DNA from: Acetivibrio mesophilus
GTDB taxonomy: Bacteria > Bacillota > Clostridia > Acetivibrionales > Acetivibrionaceae
Direction of reading: 5' to 3'
NCBI RefSeq assembly: GCF_004102745.1
Contig: NZ_RLII01000003.1
Span: 1 to 64,000, forward strand
DNA: 64,000 nucleotides
The notes below the pieces were generated by a model that was not told the DNA's origin, ran no database searches, and saw only the letters and a list, made by a program, of their open reading frames with translations. The stretch's first letter is position 1; each line of letters opens with the position of its first letter. Shown in pieces: positions 8,259 through 18,248 of this stretch. The position numbers were made by a program, and so were the translations under genes.

Positions 8259-9800
8259 TTATTTCTCCTTAATTGTATTCAAAATACTATCCACCTTATT
8301 CCTTAATCTCGGTTCGATTTTTACTGCTTCTTGCAACTCTTTTTCCGCCATTTCAATATTTCCAATATCCATATACAGCATTCCAAGAAGGTAATGTCCG
8401 TTCGCAGGCTCCACATCTACCAGCATTTGAGCATGTTCCACCGCTTCATTATATTTCCCCTGGCTCGCTTCAGTAGCAGATAAATTCCACAGAGCATTAG
8501 ATAATATAGTTTTGTTCTTCGGACCGATTTTAATTATTTCCTCCCCCAAATTTTCGCTCTCAGCCCAGTTTCCCTCTTCTAAAAAGCGATCCATCAATTC
8601 CAATTTTTTTAGTGATTGGTTCTGACTATTGGTAAATCCGTAATAAAGCGATAGTGACACAATTGCAGCAGCAACCGCTGTAAATGCTGCTCTTTTCCTC
8701 CAAGATCTCCTAGCGTAGGGTGTCCCGACAATCCCTGAGGCCAAGAAGCCACCTATCAATCCTCCAAAATGTCCGAAATTATCAATTTGAGGGATTGAAA
8801 AACCGTACACAATATTAATTACAAGGGTTATTAATATACTTTTTCCAAAACCCCTTTTAAACAATGCCGGATGCTCAATTCCATAATAAATCAATGTACC
8901 CAGCAAACCAAATATTGCCCCCGATGCCCCTACCGACGGTGCTAATGAGAACATAAAGCTAACTATACTCCCCATTAGCCCGGAAATAATATATATAAAC
9001 AAAAACCTGCCTCTACCCATCAATTTTTCAACTGTAGTTCCTAAAATATAAAGAGAATAAGAATTCACCAGAAGATGGGTAATACCATTGTGCAAAAACA
9101 CAGGAGTTAAAAATCTCCAGTATTCTCCCAGCATTATATGAGTATTTTCCTTTGCTCCAAAATATATGAGCAGGCTGGACGAATTGACTCCTCTAGTTCT
9201 AGCATATATTTCCAACAAAAGCCAAACAACAATATTAATCGCAATGAGAACATAGGTTATCCGTGGCTTTTGGGTTTTTATATCAATTCTGTATTCATTT
9301 TGCTTTTTATCTATCAATTCCTTGTAATCAATATTGCCGTAATCACTGTCAAAGCCCTTGTTGAGCAAATATTTGATTTCATTATCAATACCATAGGCTG
9401 TACGGGGAAAACTATAGTATTTGACAAGTTCTTTCTTTTCAATATTTACACTCATACAGCATAAATAGCTTCCATTCAATCCTTTGTTATATTCCTCTGA
9501 TGACAAAATCTCAAGTTTTTCCTTGGGCAAATCCGATGAAAAGAAAAAAACTTTAAAAGAATAGCTGTTGGATCCCTCTTTTATTTGCTCCTGCCTTATT
9601 CTGTTCATTTCAAGCCCTCTTTTAATTTGCTCCGGTGTCATAAAATCCCCGTTTATAAGCTCTACAATGACATAGCCTTCAGGACCGTATTTCTGAAGCA
9701 ATGCCATATTTTCACTTACAATGACATCTCCATTTGTGTCCATAGCAGGAATATAGTTTTCTCTTTCAATCAATACTCTGCTTAGTGTTTTTATAATCAA
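8259..9800 (-). CDS. Rhomboid-family intramembrane serine protease with TPR tail
   Basis: Membrane protease of 513 residues with the Bacillus GluP/YqgP layout: a soluble N-terminal domain (1-180), a rhomboid core of six or more membrane helices (about 181-390) and TPR-like repeats (about 400-510). The catalytic dyad is visible as Ser293 in GASG and His344 in FGHFGG, and the oxyanion motif HNGITHLLVN is at 237-246. The start is TTG with AAAGGAG 9 bases upstream. It probably cleaves membrane protein substrates. The substrate is unknown. Confidence 0.9.
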   Translation of the reverse strand: MIIKTLSRVLIERENYIPAMDTNGDVIVSENMALLQKYGPEGYVIVELINGDFMTPEQIKRGLEMNRIRQEQIKEGSNSYSFKVFFFSSDLPKEKLEILSSEEYNKGLNGSYLCCMSVNIEKKELVKYYSFPRTAYGIDNEIKYLLNKGFDSDYGNIDYKELIDKKQNEYRIDIKTQKPRITYVLIAINIVVWLLLEIYARTRGVNSSSLLIYFGAKENTHIMLGEYWRFLTPVFLHNGITHLLVNSYSLYILGTTVEKLMGRGRFLFIYIISGLMGSIVSFMFSLAPSVGASGAIFGLLGTLIYYGIEHPALFKRGFGKSILITLVINIVYGFSIPQIDNFGHFGGLIGGFLASGIVGTPYARRSWRKRAAFTAVAAAIVSLSLYYGFTNSQNQSLKKLELMDRFLEEGNWAESENLGEEIIKIGPKNKTILSNALWNLSATEASQGKYNEAVEHAQMLVDVEPANGHYLLGMLYMDIGNIEMAEKELQEAVKIEPRLRNKVDSILNTIKEK

Positions 9801-9896
9801 TCCCTTGTTCTCCTTTCAATTCATTGATCCTACTTATCATTATAAATTACTCCTTCTTATTTTCCTACCTTTTCATGTTGATTATTTATTCAATTG

Positions 9897-9935
9897 TTCC
9901 TTCGCTTTTGACTCTTTCATTTCACTCTACGAGGC
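9897..9935 (-). repeat. Post-terminator repeat, copy B (diverged)
   Basis: Read on the minus strand, the core is at 9910-9935 (GCCTCGT...AAGAGTC, the central GAGTGAAATGA kept). It is followed by AAAAGCGAAGGAAC (9897-9909), the start of the second hairpin as in copy A, after which similarity ends. It begins 5 bases after the T-tract of the mannanase terminator. Confidence 0.75.
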
Positions 9936-9940
9936 TAAGC

Positions 9941-9979
9941 AAAAACGATGATGATCACAATATGTAATCATCACCGTTT
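9941..9979 (-). terminator. Terminator of the mannanase gene
   Basis: Minus-strand stem AACGGTGATGAT/ATCATCATCGTT with a loop of about 11 bases, followed by TTTTT. It lies 41 bases past the mannanase stop codon. Confidence 0.85.
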
Positions 9980-10020
9980 ATTAATTCATAAATTATTGCA
10001 GCATTTAATTATTTTTTAAA

Positions 10021-11772
10021 TTAGAATTCGGTTATAATCTGCAGAAGATACCTTTTTAACAGTGTAAGGTCCGATGAATTGATCTTTCCATCATTGTTAA
10101 GGTCTGCCACATAATCATCTTCGATAGGCAAGTCCGTAATAATCTTTAGAATATATCTCTTCAAATAAGTTAAATCTGTCGAATTGATCTTCCCATCACC
10201 ATTAAGGTCACCTTTTGTTCCATAGGTCGGAGTCGGTTTTGGAGTAGGATCTACAGGCCCTTGACCGGTAAATACCGTACAAAGCTTCGAAGTCTCTTTT
10301 AATCCGTTTGGACCATTTACAACAATATCCCCCCACTCTGTCAGACTTGTTCCAGCCCAGTCATATGAAAGATCGAGGTATTCGACACCTCCTCCGTTAC
10401 CCTTCCATGACCATGCAAGCCAACCCACATTCTTCTCCTGACAATAACTCATAATAGTAGCTTCATCAACATCTCCGTCTGTATGCTTCCACCCAAACTC
10501 ACCGATGCAAAGGGCCAATCCCTGATTGATTACTCCGTCAATATTGCTCTTTACCATAGCTGCATTTCCACCGGAGTACTCATAGAAGTGTATTGAAAAC
10601 ATTGTGTTTTTTAGTGGATCTGCCTCAAATACATCCTTTCCATAATCATGGATTGATTGAGGATACTGTCCCCATCCGGCACTGTCTACCATTATTGTAT
10701 GAGTAAGGCCTGCATTTCTGATTATAGGAATAGCCTTTTTATAACCATCGGCCCATGCCTGGCCTCCCCAGCTTCCAAACCATTCGTTGGCAATGTTGAT
10801 AATTACTCTGTCTTCCTTGCCTATCAGAGCGTCCTTTATTTCAACAAAATATTTTGCTGAATCAAGCAGAGGCTGTTCCTGATCCACTCCAAGGCCATCA
10901 TGAACTTCCAATACCGCAACCATTTTGTATTGCTCGCACAGTTCGAGAATTCTCCTAACAGAAGATATATCATCCTTTTGCCATTTGGTACCGTTTGAGA
11001 GAACTATTCTGACAGCATTGCAGCCTGCTTTTGCAAGGGCCGGAATAGTAGTCTCAAGTTCTGTTTTAAACCATGTATGGGCATGGTTTACACCTCTCAT
11101 TACAAAAGGATATCCGTTTGCATCAAACAGGTGACCGTCCTGTATTTTAAACTGTCCCGGTGCCGGGATAGGTGATGGATTTGGATTGTATGTATTGCCT
11201 GAAGTAGGTTCTCCAATACTCCAGTCTGTAAAGATAACTTTACCCGTTACTTGATTGCCCATAATCTTAATAACAATTTTCTTAACATCGTCAACATCGG
11301 AAATATTGGAAATATTCATCCAGTTGCTAGCCTCCGTTTTCCACACAGCATCCTTGAGACTCACAGACACTTCTTTTGACCTACCTGCCGGTACAGAAAT
11401 TGTAGGAGATTCATGCCAATACCATTTTGGTCCGGTACATATTCCCACGCCGATTTGAATCTCTGCTGTGTTTGGATTTTTCACCGTAAAGTTTATTGCC
11501 TCATAATCTGTCCAATCTTCATTCAACGGCACTGCTTGTTCTCCCGCTACGGTAGTTGCTGTTCCTGCTGCATAATCTGAGTAGTTAATATTTTGAAAGC
11601 TAACCTCAAGGCTGTCATCTGCTACTTTTACTCCTGTTGTACCCTTAAAGTCCTTTGGATCCACCCAGGAATAACCTCCAAAGGTACCTTCGGCAGCGGC
11701 GCATATTCCGGCCACGCCAAAAATGCCTGTTAACAATAACATAATACACAACAACACACTGATCTTTTTCAT
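10021..11772 (-). CDS. Cellulosomal GH5 (subfamily 8-like) beta-mannanase with dockerin
   Basis: Secreted cellulosome enzyme of 583 residues. Signal peptide 1-27, a beta-rich N-terminal module (about 28-190) that looks carbohydrate-binding, a Pro linker (196-206), GH5 catalytic domain (about 207-505) and type I dockerin (521-583). GH5 motifs are clear: RGVNHAHTW, the acid/base Glu330 in NIANEWFGSW and the nucleophile Glu425 in CIGEFGW. The sequence closely follows bacillary GH5_8 mannanases, so mannan hydrolysis is the likely activity. The two dockerin repeats (GDLNGDGKINSTDL and ADLNNDGKINSSDL, each with LKRY) carry C. thermocellum-type recognition residues. Start ATG with GAGGAG. Confidence 0.93.
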   Translation of the reverse strand: MKKISVLLCIMLLLTGIFGVAGICAAAEGTFGGYSWVDPKDFKGTTGVKVADDSLEVSFQNINYSDYAAGTATTVAGEQAVPLNEDWTDYEAINFTVKNPNTAEIQIGVGICTGPKWYWHESPTISVPAGRSKEVSVSLKDAVWKTEASNWMNISNISDVDDVKKIVIKIMGNQVTGKVIFTDWSIGEPTSGNTYNPNPSPIPAPGQFKIQDGHLFDANGYPFVMRGVNHAHTWFKTELETTIPALAKAGCNAVRIVLSNGTKWQKDDISSVRRILELCEQYKMVAVLEVHDGLGVDQEQPLLDSAKYFVEIKDALIGKEDRVIINIANEWFGSWGGQAWADGYKKAIPIIRNAGLTHTIMVDSAGWGQYPQSIHDYGKDVFEADPLKNTMFSIHFYEYSGGNAAMVKSNIDGVINQGLALCIGEFGWKHTDGDVDEATIMSYCQEKNVGWLAWSWKGNGGGVEYLDLSYDWAGTSLTEWGDIVVNGPNGLKETSKLCTVFTGQGPVDPTPKPTPTYGTKGDLNGDGKINSTDLTYLKRYILKIITDLPIEDDYVADLNNDGKINSSDLTLLKRYLLQIITEF

Positions 11773-12071
11773 TTTCTCCTCACCTTTCTATAAAATAATA
11801 TTTTTTTGTCAACACAAGAATCAATGTGTATATTCTGCAATATTCAAAACCAATGCAAAATGCTTATTGCAAAATATATAGGAAAAATATCGAATTAAAT
11901 GCACTTTTCGAACCTAGGTGCAATTTATAGTTATATCTCAAGTCGAATCCCATATCATGTAATATATCATGTTTTATTTGAAAAATAAAGTGATTTTTCA
12001 GATTTGTAATAATATTTAATAGAAATATTTCTTCCCAAGATAATAAATAATGTTAATTTAGAAATGTTAGT
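11773..12071. other. Mannanase upstream region
   Basis: An AT-rich region of about 300 bases. It contains an imperfect palindrome near 11899-11925 with arms TGCAC and GTGCA, which could be an operator. I cannot assign a promoter with confidence. Confidence 0.4.
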
Positions 12072-12704
12072 TTAATCGGAATCTGTTATCCTTCGTAAAA
12101 CCCCTTTTATATCTTCAAAATCAAACCCTCTGTGCAACAAAAAAGAGTATATCTTTCTTTCAATTTTAGGTTCTTTCATATCATACTTCCCAAATTTCTT
12201 TCTTATTAATCTCTCTATCACAACATCTTCATCAAAATCCAGTTCCCCCAAAACCTGATCTGAAATTTCATTGGATACTCCTTTTTTGCTAAGCTCCATT
12301 TTCAACATCTTTTTGCCTTTGGGTTTTAGCTTTATCCTATCATAGACATACTTCTGTGCAAATATCATATCGTTAATATATCCCATGGATTTCAACTCGT
12401 TTACTACATCTAAAATTACATGCTCATCGTACCCGTCGTTTCGAAGCTTCGCCGACAGCTCCGCCTCCGTCATATATTTATAAGATAGATATTTAATTGC
12501 TTTATACTTTGCACTTTTTTGAGTAATAGTATTCTTGATTTCTTCAATTTCGTCACTTGACAACTCTTTTTTGTCATAAAGACATAAACGAAGATAGTCT
12601 TCTTCGGGTATTGAAAAAGCATACTCTTCGTCTACGAAAACAGAAAGCATTCCCCGGTTCTTATTATCCTTTTCTACAGAAGTAATTATCATACCAATCA
12701 CCAA
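12072..12704 (-). CDS. recX: Regulatory protein RecX
   Basis: RecX-family modulator of RecA filaments. The 210-residue protein has the family's three-helix repeats, including LSYKYMTEAELSAKLRNDGY and YINDMIFAQKYVYDR, and ends with LLHRGFDFEDIKGVLRR. The likely start is TTG (12704) with AGGA 9 bases upstream. GTG two codons' distance away and ATG at codon 5 are alternatives. It follows recA in the same direction by 197 bases, a standard pairing. Confidence 0.9.
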   Translation of the reverse strand: MVIGMIITSVEKDNKNRGMLSVFVDEEYAFSIPEEDYLRLCLYDKKELSSDEIEEIKNTITQKSAKYKAIKYLSYKYMTEAELSAKLRNDGYDEHVILDVVNELKSMGYINDMIFAQKYVYDRIKLKPKGKKMLKMELSKKGVSNEISDQVLGELDFDEDVVIERLIRKKFGKYDMKEPKIERKIYSFLLHRGFDFEDIKGVLRRITDSD

Positions 12705-12824
12705 AACAGTCTTTTCCTGAAGAATGAAAAATATCCTTGCTTTATTTTAATTATACAATAAAGTACTTCATAAAATCTATATATGTTGCCAAAAAGAATG
12801 TGCAGACTTAGAAGATGCTAAATA

Positions 12825-12852
12825 TAGGTGCATATCATATGATATGCACCCT
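12825..12852. repeat. Perfect palindrome between recA and recX
   Basis: GGTGCATATCAT is followed directly by its reverse complement, giving a 24-base perfect palindrome. On the minus strand it is followed by TATATTTAG, not a strong T-run, so it may be a weak attenuator or mRNA-processing hairpin between recA and recX, or a protein-binding site. Confidence 0.6.
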
Positions 12853-12901
12853 AAAAACAATAAGCTCAAGTTATATCGCCTGTACGCTTATTAATTTTGC
12901 A

Positions 12902-13954
12902 CTATTCCTCATCTTCCAAATCTATTTCATCATCATCTTTTGCAACATGGGCATCGATACTCATCAGAAATGCCTGATTATAGTTTTCTCTGATCTTTGA
13001 TTCTATTTCGTTTAGAATTTCAGTGTTTTCTCTAAGGAACTGCTTTGAATTCTCCCTACCCTGTCCAATCTTTTGCCCGTTGTAGGAGAACCATGCACCA
13101 CTTTTACTCACAATATCAAGATTCACTGCAACATCCAGAATATTGCCTTCCTTTGAAATACCCTGACCGTAAATAATATCAAACTCCGCTTCTTTAAAAG
13201 GAGGAGCAACTTTGTTTTTTACAACCTTAACCTTTGTCCTGTTTCCAATTATCTCATTACCCTGTTTGATGGACTCTATCCTTCTGACATCAAGTCTGAC
13301 CGAAGAATAGAATTTGAGAGCTCGTCCTCCCGGTGTAGTTTCAGGATTACCGAACATAATCCCTACTTTTTCTCTCAACTGGTTTATAAATATTGCCGTC
13401 GTCTTGGATTTGTTAATAACACCGGAAAGCTTTCTTAATGCCTGGGACATAAGTCTTGCTTGAAGACCGACATGAGCATCTCCCATTTCACCGTCTATTT
13501 CAGCTTTGGGCACTAAAGCCGCAACTGAGTCAATTACAATAACATCAATAGCTCCGCTTCTTACAAGGGCCTCTGCAATTTCCAAAGCCTGCTCTCCAGT
13601 ATCCGGCTGTGAAACAATAAGATTATCTATGTTGACTCCCAGGTTCTTTGCGTACACTGGATCCAAAGCATGCTCGGCATCTATAAAGGCTGCTTCACCG
13701 CCTGCTTTTTGCGCCTCAGCAACAATATGCAAAGCAACTGTCGTCTTACCTGATGATTCAGGACCAAATATTTCAACTATTCTTCCCCTTGGCACCCCTC
13801 CGACTCCCAGTGCTACATCAAGACCCAAAGCACCGGTAGGAATGGTCTCTATATTCATATGGGTGTTCTCACCCAACTTCATAACTGCTCCTTTACCAAA
13901 TTGCTTTTCTATTTGTCCTAAAACCATCTCAAGAGCCTTTTTCTTCTCAATCAT
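12902..13954 (-). CDS. recA: Recombinase RecA
   Basis: The 350-residue strand-exchange ATPase has Walker A GPESSGKT (about 65-72), the [15 protein letters not shown] Walker B region, the L2-region segment INQLREKVG, and an acidic C-terminal tail ([12 protein letters not shown]). The start ATG follows GGAGG by 8 bases. It has its own promoter and an SOS operator directly upstream, with recX downstream, so it should be LexA-controlled. Confidence 0.98.
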   Translation of the reverse strand: MIEKKKALEMVLGQIEKQFGKGAVMKLGENTHMNIETIPTGALGLDVALGVGGVPRGRIVEIFGPESSGKTTVALHIVAEAQKAGGEAAFIDAEHALDPVYAKNLGVNIDNLIVSQPDTGEQALEIAEALVRSGAIDVIVIDSVAALVPKAEIDGEMGDAHVGLQARLMSQALRKLSGVINKSKTTAIFINQLREKVGIMFGNPETTPGGRALKFYSSVRLDVRRIESIKQGNEIIGNRTKVKVVKNKVAPPFKEAEFDIIYGQGISKEGNILDVAVNLDIVSKSGAWFSYNGQKIGQGRENSKQFLRENTEILNEIESKIRENYNQAFLMSIDAHVAKDDDEIDLEDEE

Positions 13955-13975
13955 CTAATCATCCTCCTATATGTC

Positions 13976-13987
13976 GAACATGTGTTC
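13976..13987 (-). promoter_or_regulatory. SOS (LexA) operator of recA
   Basis: GAACATGTGTTC fits the Gram-positive SOS box GAAC-N4-GTTC and is a perfect palindrome apart from the central bases. It starts 6 bases downstream of the -10 element, so LexA binding would cover the transcription start. Confidence 0.88.
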
Positions 13988-13993
13988 TTAATT

Positions 13994-14022
13994 ATTATAC
14001 ATTAATGAAATCATATAGTCAA
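13994..14022 (-). promoter_or_regulatory. recA promoter
   Basis: On the minus strand TTGACT (14017-14022) and TATAAT (13994-13999) are separated by exactly 17 bases, immediately upstream of the SOS box. Confidence 0.85.
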
Positions 14023-14054
14023 TAACTTTTGAATTATTTTACACACAATTTATC

Positions 14055-15632
14055 CTATTTTCTGACTATTTTATTAAGCTTTGACACCACCATATCCTTA
14101 AAATATATTGCCTCCTCCACCCGGAGCATAAGCACAGCAATAAAATACACCAGCGTTCCTGCGGCTATTTGAAAGAGCAGATTTGAAAGTTGCATAACCT
14201 TAGAGCTCGTATCTACTGCAATATAAGTGTTTGTTATAAAAAGAACCGCACCCATTATCAGCGCCGAAGGAATAACCTTCAAAAGAAATTTCAAAAGCCT
14301 GTCCAGATAAATCCCTTTCATTTTCATATTGAGGATGGTCAAAAGAAGAAAAGCATTTAATGCGCTAGCAAGGGAATAAGCCAGTGCCATTCCTGCCACC
14401 CCCAGATTAGTCGCTTTATAAAAGGTAATACTCAAAAGTATATTAATTATTATAGTACTTCCCCCAATCAAAAGAGGAGTAAGAGTATCATTAAGCGCAT
14501 AAAAAGCCCTGTTTATTATAGTAACAATGGACTGGCTCAATAGGGCAATGGAAAAAAACATCAGAACATTTCCAGCAACACTGACGGCTCCCTCATCAAA
14601 TCGATTTGTAAATTTAAATATGGTTCTGATTATCGGCTCTCTCAATACAATAAATCCGATACCCGATGGTATGGTAAAAAACAGTACTGTTTTTATCCCC
14701 TTCATAAGAGTGTTCTTATACTCGTCCACCTCTCCCATCGCAATGTTTGAAGATAGCGAAGGCAACATAGCAATACCCATACCTTGGGCAAACACACCAT
14801 AGGGAAGCTGCCAGGTTCTGTCCCCGATATTCAGTGCTGTTGCCCCACCAACTCCAAACAACGTTGCAAAGGTACCGGTAATAACCGCATTTATCTGCAC
14901 AGTGGCCGAAGATATCAAGGAAGGTATGGCAAGCTTGAACAGCTTCTTTGATCCCTGATGCTTTAAATAAAATTTAAATCTGTAATGTTTGAGATTCTTT
15001 ATCGCAAAAGACAACTGAAACAGAAAATAAATCAGCGCGCTTATCATTACCCCAAAGGCAACGCCCCTGACTCCCCATTTGCTATTGGAAAATACAATTA
15101 TGCTCACAGCACTCCCAATATTATAAAGTGACGGTCCATATGCTGCAGCGGCAAACCTGTTATAAGAGTTCAAAACTCCGTTGCAAAGTCCCGCCATCAT
15201 AAGAAACGCAACCGAAGGAAAAAGTATCCTTAACAGGTCAACGGTGAGCTGTTTTTGAGCATCACTTTCAAACCCAACAGCAATCAGCGAAACCAGTTGA
15301 GGTGCAAAAAAGATTCCCAAAAAGCACATCATGATCATAGCAACAATAACAACATTTATGAAAGTGCCTACCACTTTCCATCCCGTCTCTTCATCATCTC
15401 GGGCAATATAACCGGACAAAATAGGAATAAGGGCTGCAGATACTGCCCCTCCAACCAGCATATCATACATTAGACCAGTGATTCTGAAGGCAATAGTATA
15501 AGCATCCCCCGCTTCATTAACCCCTATTAGGTTCGGTACAAGCATTTCTCTTATAAAACCGGTGATTCTGCTTACTACAATAGATGACATTACGATAAGA
15601 GCAGCACCGGTAAGTTTTTTATTCTTTCCCAA
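14055..15632 (-). CDS. murJ: Lipid II flippase MurJ
   Basis: Polytopic inner-membrane protein of 525 residues, the usual MurJ/MviN length with about 14 membrane helices. The N-terminus carries SRITGFIREML and the conserved AGDAYTIAFRI and GGAVSAALIPIL segments. It flips lipid II for peptidoglycan synthesis. The start is TTG, with GGGGGG 9 bases upstream. It sits between cinA (55 bases upstream) and recA, in the same direction. Confidence 0.92.
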   Translation of the reverse strand: MGKNKKLTGAALIVMSSIVVSRITGFIREMLVPNLIGVNEAGDAYTIAFRITGLMYDMLVGGAVSAALIPILSGYIARDDEETGWKVVGTFINVVIVAMIMMCFLGIFFAPQLVSLIAVGFESDAQKQLTVDLLRILFPSVAFLMMAGLCNGVLNSYNRFAAAAYGPSLYNIGSAVSIIVFSNSKWGVRGVAFGVMISALIYFLFQLSFAIKNLKHYRFKFYLKHQGSKKLFKLAIPSLISSATVQINAVITGTFATLFGVGGATALNIGDRTWQLPYGVFAQGMGIAMLPSLSSNIAMGEVDEYKNTLMKGIKTVLFFTIPSGIGFIVLREPIIRTIFKFTNRFDEGAVSVAGNVLMFFSIALLSQSIVTIINRAFYALNDTLTPLLIGGSTIIINILLSITFYKATNLGVAGMALAYSLASALNAFLLLTILNMKMKGIYLDRLLKFLLKVIPSALIMGAVLFITNTYIAVDTSSKVMQLSNLLFQIAAGTLVYFIAVLMLRVEEAIYFKDMVVSKLNKIVRK

Positions 15633-15687
15633 ATCGTGTATCCCCCCGGATTCTTCATTTGTTCTTTTTTATTTTAGCGTAAGGTTC

Positions 15688-16929
15688 CTATCCTTTCAGA
15701 CCCATTACATACTTTCTTATCATATCAAAAGCGTTGAGTACTGTCATGTTTCTTATTCTACTCCTGTTTCCGGCCAATCTCAGCTCCCTTATTTCTGTCC
15801 CCGAATTATGGGCAAGGGCAATATAGACCAAGCCTATCGGCTTCTCGTCAGTGCCTCCCTCAGGACCTGCAATACCCGTAACCGATAGTCCAATATCTGT
15901 CGATGCCATTTTCCTGACACCTTCAGCCATCTCGGCCGCAGTTTGACTGCTGACGGCACCGAATTTATCCAAAGTCTCAGGTCGAACCCCGAGGTTTTCC
16001 ATCTTAGATTCATTGCTATAGGATATAATACCTCTCATAAAAACCTTTGATATTCCAGGCATATCGGTGAGCGTTGCGGAAATTAGCCCACCGGTGCAGG
16101 ACTCGGCCGTTGATATTGTAATGTTGTTGTCTAGAAGCATTTTCGATGCTACATACTCTAGTTCCTCATCTTCCGTACTGTACAATGCGTCCTTCAGCCT
16201 TGAAGCTATCTCATTCTGGAAAGGAAGTATTTCATTGAGCCCCTCTTCTTCTGTCCTGGATTTCGAAGTAAGCCTTACAGTTACCTGTCCATCCTTTGCA
16301 TAAGTTGCTATGGTGACCTTCTCCTGACTGTCGATTAAATCCAACATCAACTCTTCAAGCTGTGATTCCCCTATTCCAAATACCCTTAGAAATTTTGATA
16401 CTATCTTGTATCCGGATTTTTGCTCAAGGTAAGGAATAACAGTATCATTAAACATCGGCATCATCTCCGATGGAGGACCGGGAAGCATCACCACAATTTT
16501 TCCATTGTTTTCAATAATACAGCCCGGGGCTGTGCCGTTATTATTTCTAACCACTATACAGTCTTCCGGCAGATATGCCTGCTTGGCATTATTGTCCGTC
16601 ATCTTCCGGTTTATCCTGCTAAAAAAAGCGCTAATCCGTTCAAGGCTCTCCTCATGTAAAACAAGCTTTTTGCCCAAAACTAACGAAACAGTCTCCTTTG
16701 TAAGGTCATCCTGAGTCGGGCCTAGTCCTCCGGTCATAACAACAAGATCACACCTGTTTAATGCTGTTAGAAGACTATCTTTAAGGCGGCCGGGATTATC
16801 TCCCACCACACTGTGATAATACACATTCACACCAATATCGTTTAGCTTTCTGGATATATATTGAGCATTGGTATTTACTATCTGTCCCATCAAAAGCTCG
16901 GTTCCAACCGCTAATATTTCTGCATTCAT
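15688..16929 (-). CDS. cinA: CinA-family protein (MoCF domain plus nicotinamide-nucleotide amidase domain)
   Basis: The 413-residue protein has a molybdopterin-binding-like N-terminal domain ([13 protein letters not shown] at about 65-77 and MLPGPPSEM) and a C-terminal PncC-type domain ([29 protein letters not shown]). The family deamidates NMN and acts on ADP-ribose compounds. The start is ATG with AAGGGG upstream. It is the first gene of cinA-murJ and stands near recA, as in many Firmicutes. Confidence 0.93.
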   Translation of the reverse strand: MNAEILAVGTELLMGQIVNTNAQYISRKLNDIGVNVYYHSVVGDNPGRLKDSLLTALNRCDLVVMTGGLGPTQDDLTKETVSLVLGKKLVLHEESLERISAFFSRINRKMTDNNAKQAYLPEDCIVVRNNNGTAPGCIIENNGKIVVMLPGPPSEMMPMFNDTVIPYLEQKSGYKIVSKFLRVFGIGESQLEELMLDLIDSQEKVTIATYAKDGQVTVRLTSKSRTEEEGLNEILPFQNEIASRLKDALYSTEDEELEYVASKMLLDNNITISTAESCTGGLISATLTDMPGISKVFMRGIISYSNESKMENLGVRPETLDKFGAVSSQTAAEMAEGVRKMASTDIGLSVTGIAGPEGGTDEKPIGLVYIALAHNSGTEIRELRLAGNRSRIRNMTVLNAFDMIRKYVMGLKG

Positions 16930-17118
16930 AGAAAAACCCCTTAAATTTAAACTTTTTGTAACTTATTATATCAATTAGTGTAGTAAAATAAAAGTAACAA
17001 ACAACTTTGAATCAAATATTTTAATAGCGCACAACATACCTATATACTCTTTGCAGAATTCAATACTTTCACAATATGCAATCTTTAAAAATTTAATGAT
17101 TTACATCCCTACGTGGGG

Positions 17119-17124
17119 TATAAT
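17119..17124 (+). promoter_or_regulatory. Probable -10 element of ldh
   Basis: TATAAT lies 40 bases before the ldh ATG. The -35 position is poor, so only the -10 is clear. Confidence 0.5.
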
Positions 17125-17164
17125 ATTCTTGGTACTAAACAAATATTCATTAAGGAGGGAAAAT

Positions 17165-18115
17165 ATGAACAACAAAGTGATTAAGAAAGTTACTGTTATC
17201 GGCGCAGGATTTGTCGGTTCCACAACCGCTTATACATTGATGCTTAGCGGGCTAATATCTGAAATTGTGTTGATAGATATAAACACAAAGAAGGCCGACG
17301 GCGAAGTTATGGATCTAAACCACGGTATGCCTTTTGTAAGACCCGTAGACATTTATCGTGGCGAGTATAAGGACTGTGTCGGATCAGATATAGTGATTAT
17401 TGCTGCCGGCGCCAACCAAAAAGAAGGTGAAACGAGAATCGATCTTGTTAAAAAGAATACCGCAGTATTCAAAACCATTGTAAACGAAGTCATAAAATAC
17501 AATAATGACTGTATTCTTCTGGTGGTGACAAATCCGGTTGATATTTTGACCTATGTAACTTACAAAATATCCGGTTTCCCCAAAAACAAAGTCATAGGCT
17601 CCGGAACAGTCTTAGATACCGCTCGATTCCGTTATCTCTTAAGTGAGCATGCAAAAGTGGATGCCCGAAATGTCCATGCCTATATTATCGGCGAGCACGG
17701 TGACACCGAAGTTCCTGCCTGGAGTCTTGCAAATATCGCGGGAATTCCTATGGATAGCTACTGTGATGATTGTCATCAGTGTGAGGAACAGATTTCACGG
17801 CATAAAATATATGAAAGTGTTAAAAACGCAGCTTATGAGATTATCAGCAACAAGGGCGCAACCTACTATGCTGTAGCCCTCGCCGTGAGAAGAATCGTTG
17901 AAGCTATTGTTAGAAACGAAAACTCAATACTTACAGTTTCCAGTCTGCTTGACGGTCAATACGGTCTTAGTGATGTATGTCTCAGTGTACCGACAATAGT
18001 TGGCATGAACGGGATCGAAGAAATATTAAAAGTTCCTTTGCGTGAAGAAGAGATTCAACTTCTTAGAAAGTCAGGAAATACTCTAAAAGAAATAATAAAT
18101 ACCCTTGACATTTGA
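17165..18115 (+). CDS. ldh: L-lactate dehydrogenase
   Basis: NAD-dependent enzyme that reduces pyruvate to L-lactate. The ATG at 17165 is chosen because AGGAGGG ends 4 bases before it. The open frame extends upstream, but the family starts here, giving 316 residues. The Rossmann loop is [13 protein letters not shown], the catalytic histidine lies in [14 protein letters not shown], and NPVDILTYV is present. It is monocistronic, divergent from cinA, with a strong terminator. Confidence 0.95.
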   Translation: MNNKVIKKVTVIGAGFVGSTTAYTLMLSGLISEIVLIDINTKKADGEVMDLNHGMPFVRPVDIYRGEYKDCVGSDIVIIAAGANQKEGETRIDLVKKNTAVFKTIVNEVIKYNNDCILLVVTNPVDILTYVTYKISGFPKNKVIGSGTVLDTARFRYLLSEHAKVDARNVHAYIIGEHGDTEVPAWSLANIAGIPMDSYCDDCHQCEEQISRHKIYESVKNAAYEIISNKGATYYAVALAVRRIVEAIVRNENSILTVSSLLDGQYGLSDVCLSVPTIVGMNGIEEILKVPLREEEIQLLRKSGNTLKEIINTLDI

Positions 18116-18120
18116 TATGT

Positions 18121-18152
18121 TCTCCTTTTCTTTTATGAAAAGGAGAGCTTTT
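18121..18152 (+). terminator. ldh terminator
   Basis: CTCCTTTT and AAAAGGAG form an 8-bp stem, followed by AGCTTTT. Repeat copy D begins 5 bases later. Confidence 0.85.
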
Positions 18153-18157
18153 ATTTA

Positions 18158-18178
18158 GCCTCTTGGAATGAAATGAAA
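18158..18178 (+). repeat. Post-terminator repeat, copy D (truncated)
   Basis: GCCTCTTGGAATGAAATGAAA matches the first 21 bases of the core, then similarity is lost, so the right arm is missing. It lies 5 bases after the ldh terminator T-tract. Confidence 0.75.
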
Positions 18179-18191
18179 AATTGCATATAAT
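18163..18191 (+). promoter_or_regulatory. Probable promoter of the moxR operon, built on repeat D
   Basis: TTGGAA (18163-18168), inside the repeat, and TATAAT (18186-18191), just beyond it, are 17 bases apart. They precede the moxR start by about 58 bases. Confidence 0.6.
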
Positions 18192-18248
18192 TTTTTGGTA
18201 TAGAACCCATTTTAATTAAAATGAGAATTATGTATAGGGGGAAAAATC

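Noticed and set aside
13506-13958. Open frame of 150 codons antisense to recA.
   Set aside because: Shadow of recA; the high Ser/Ala content follows from recA codons.
17051-17164. N-terminal extension of ldh (38 codons).
   Set aside because: A strong AGGAGGG lies just before the ATG at 17165, and the extension covers the probable -10 element.
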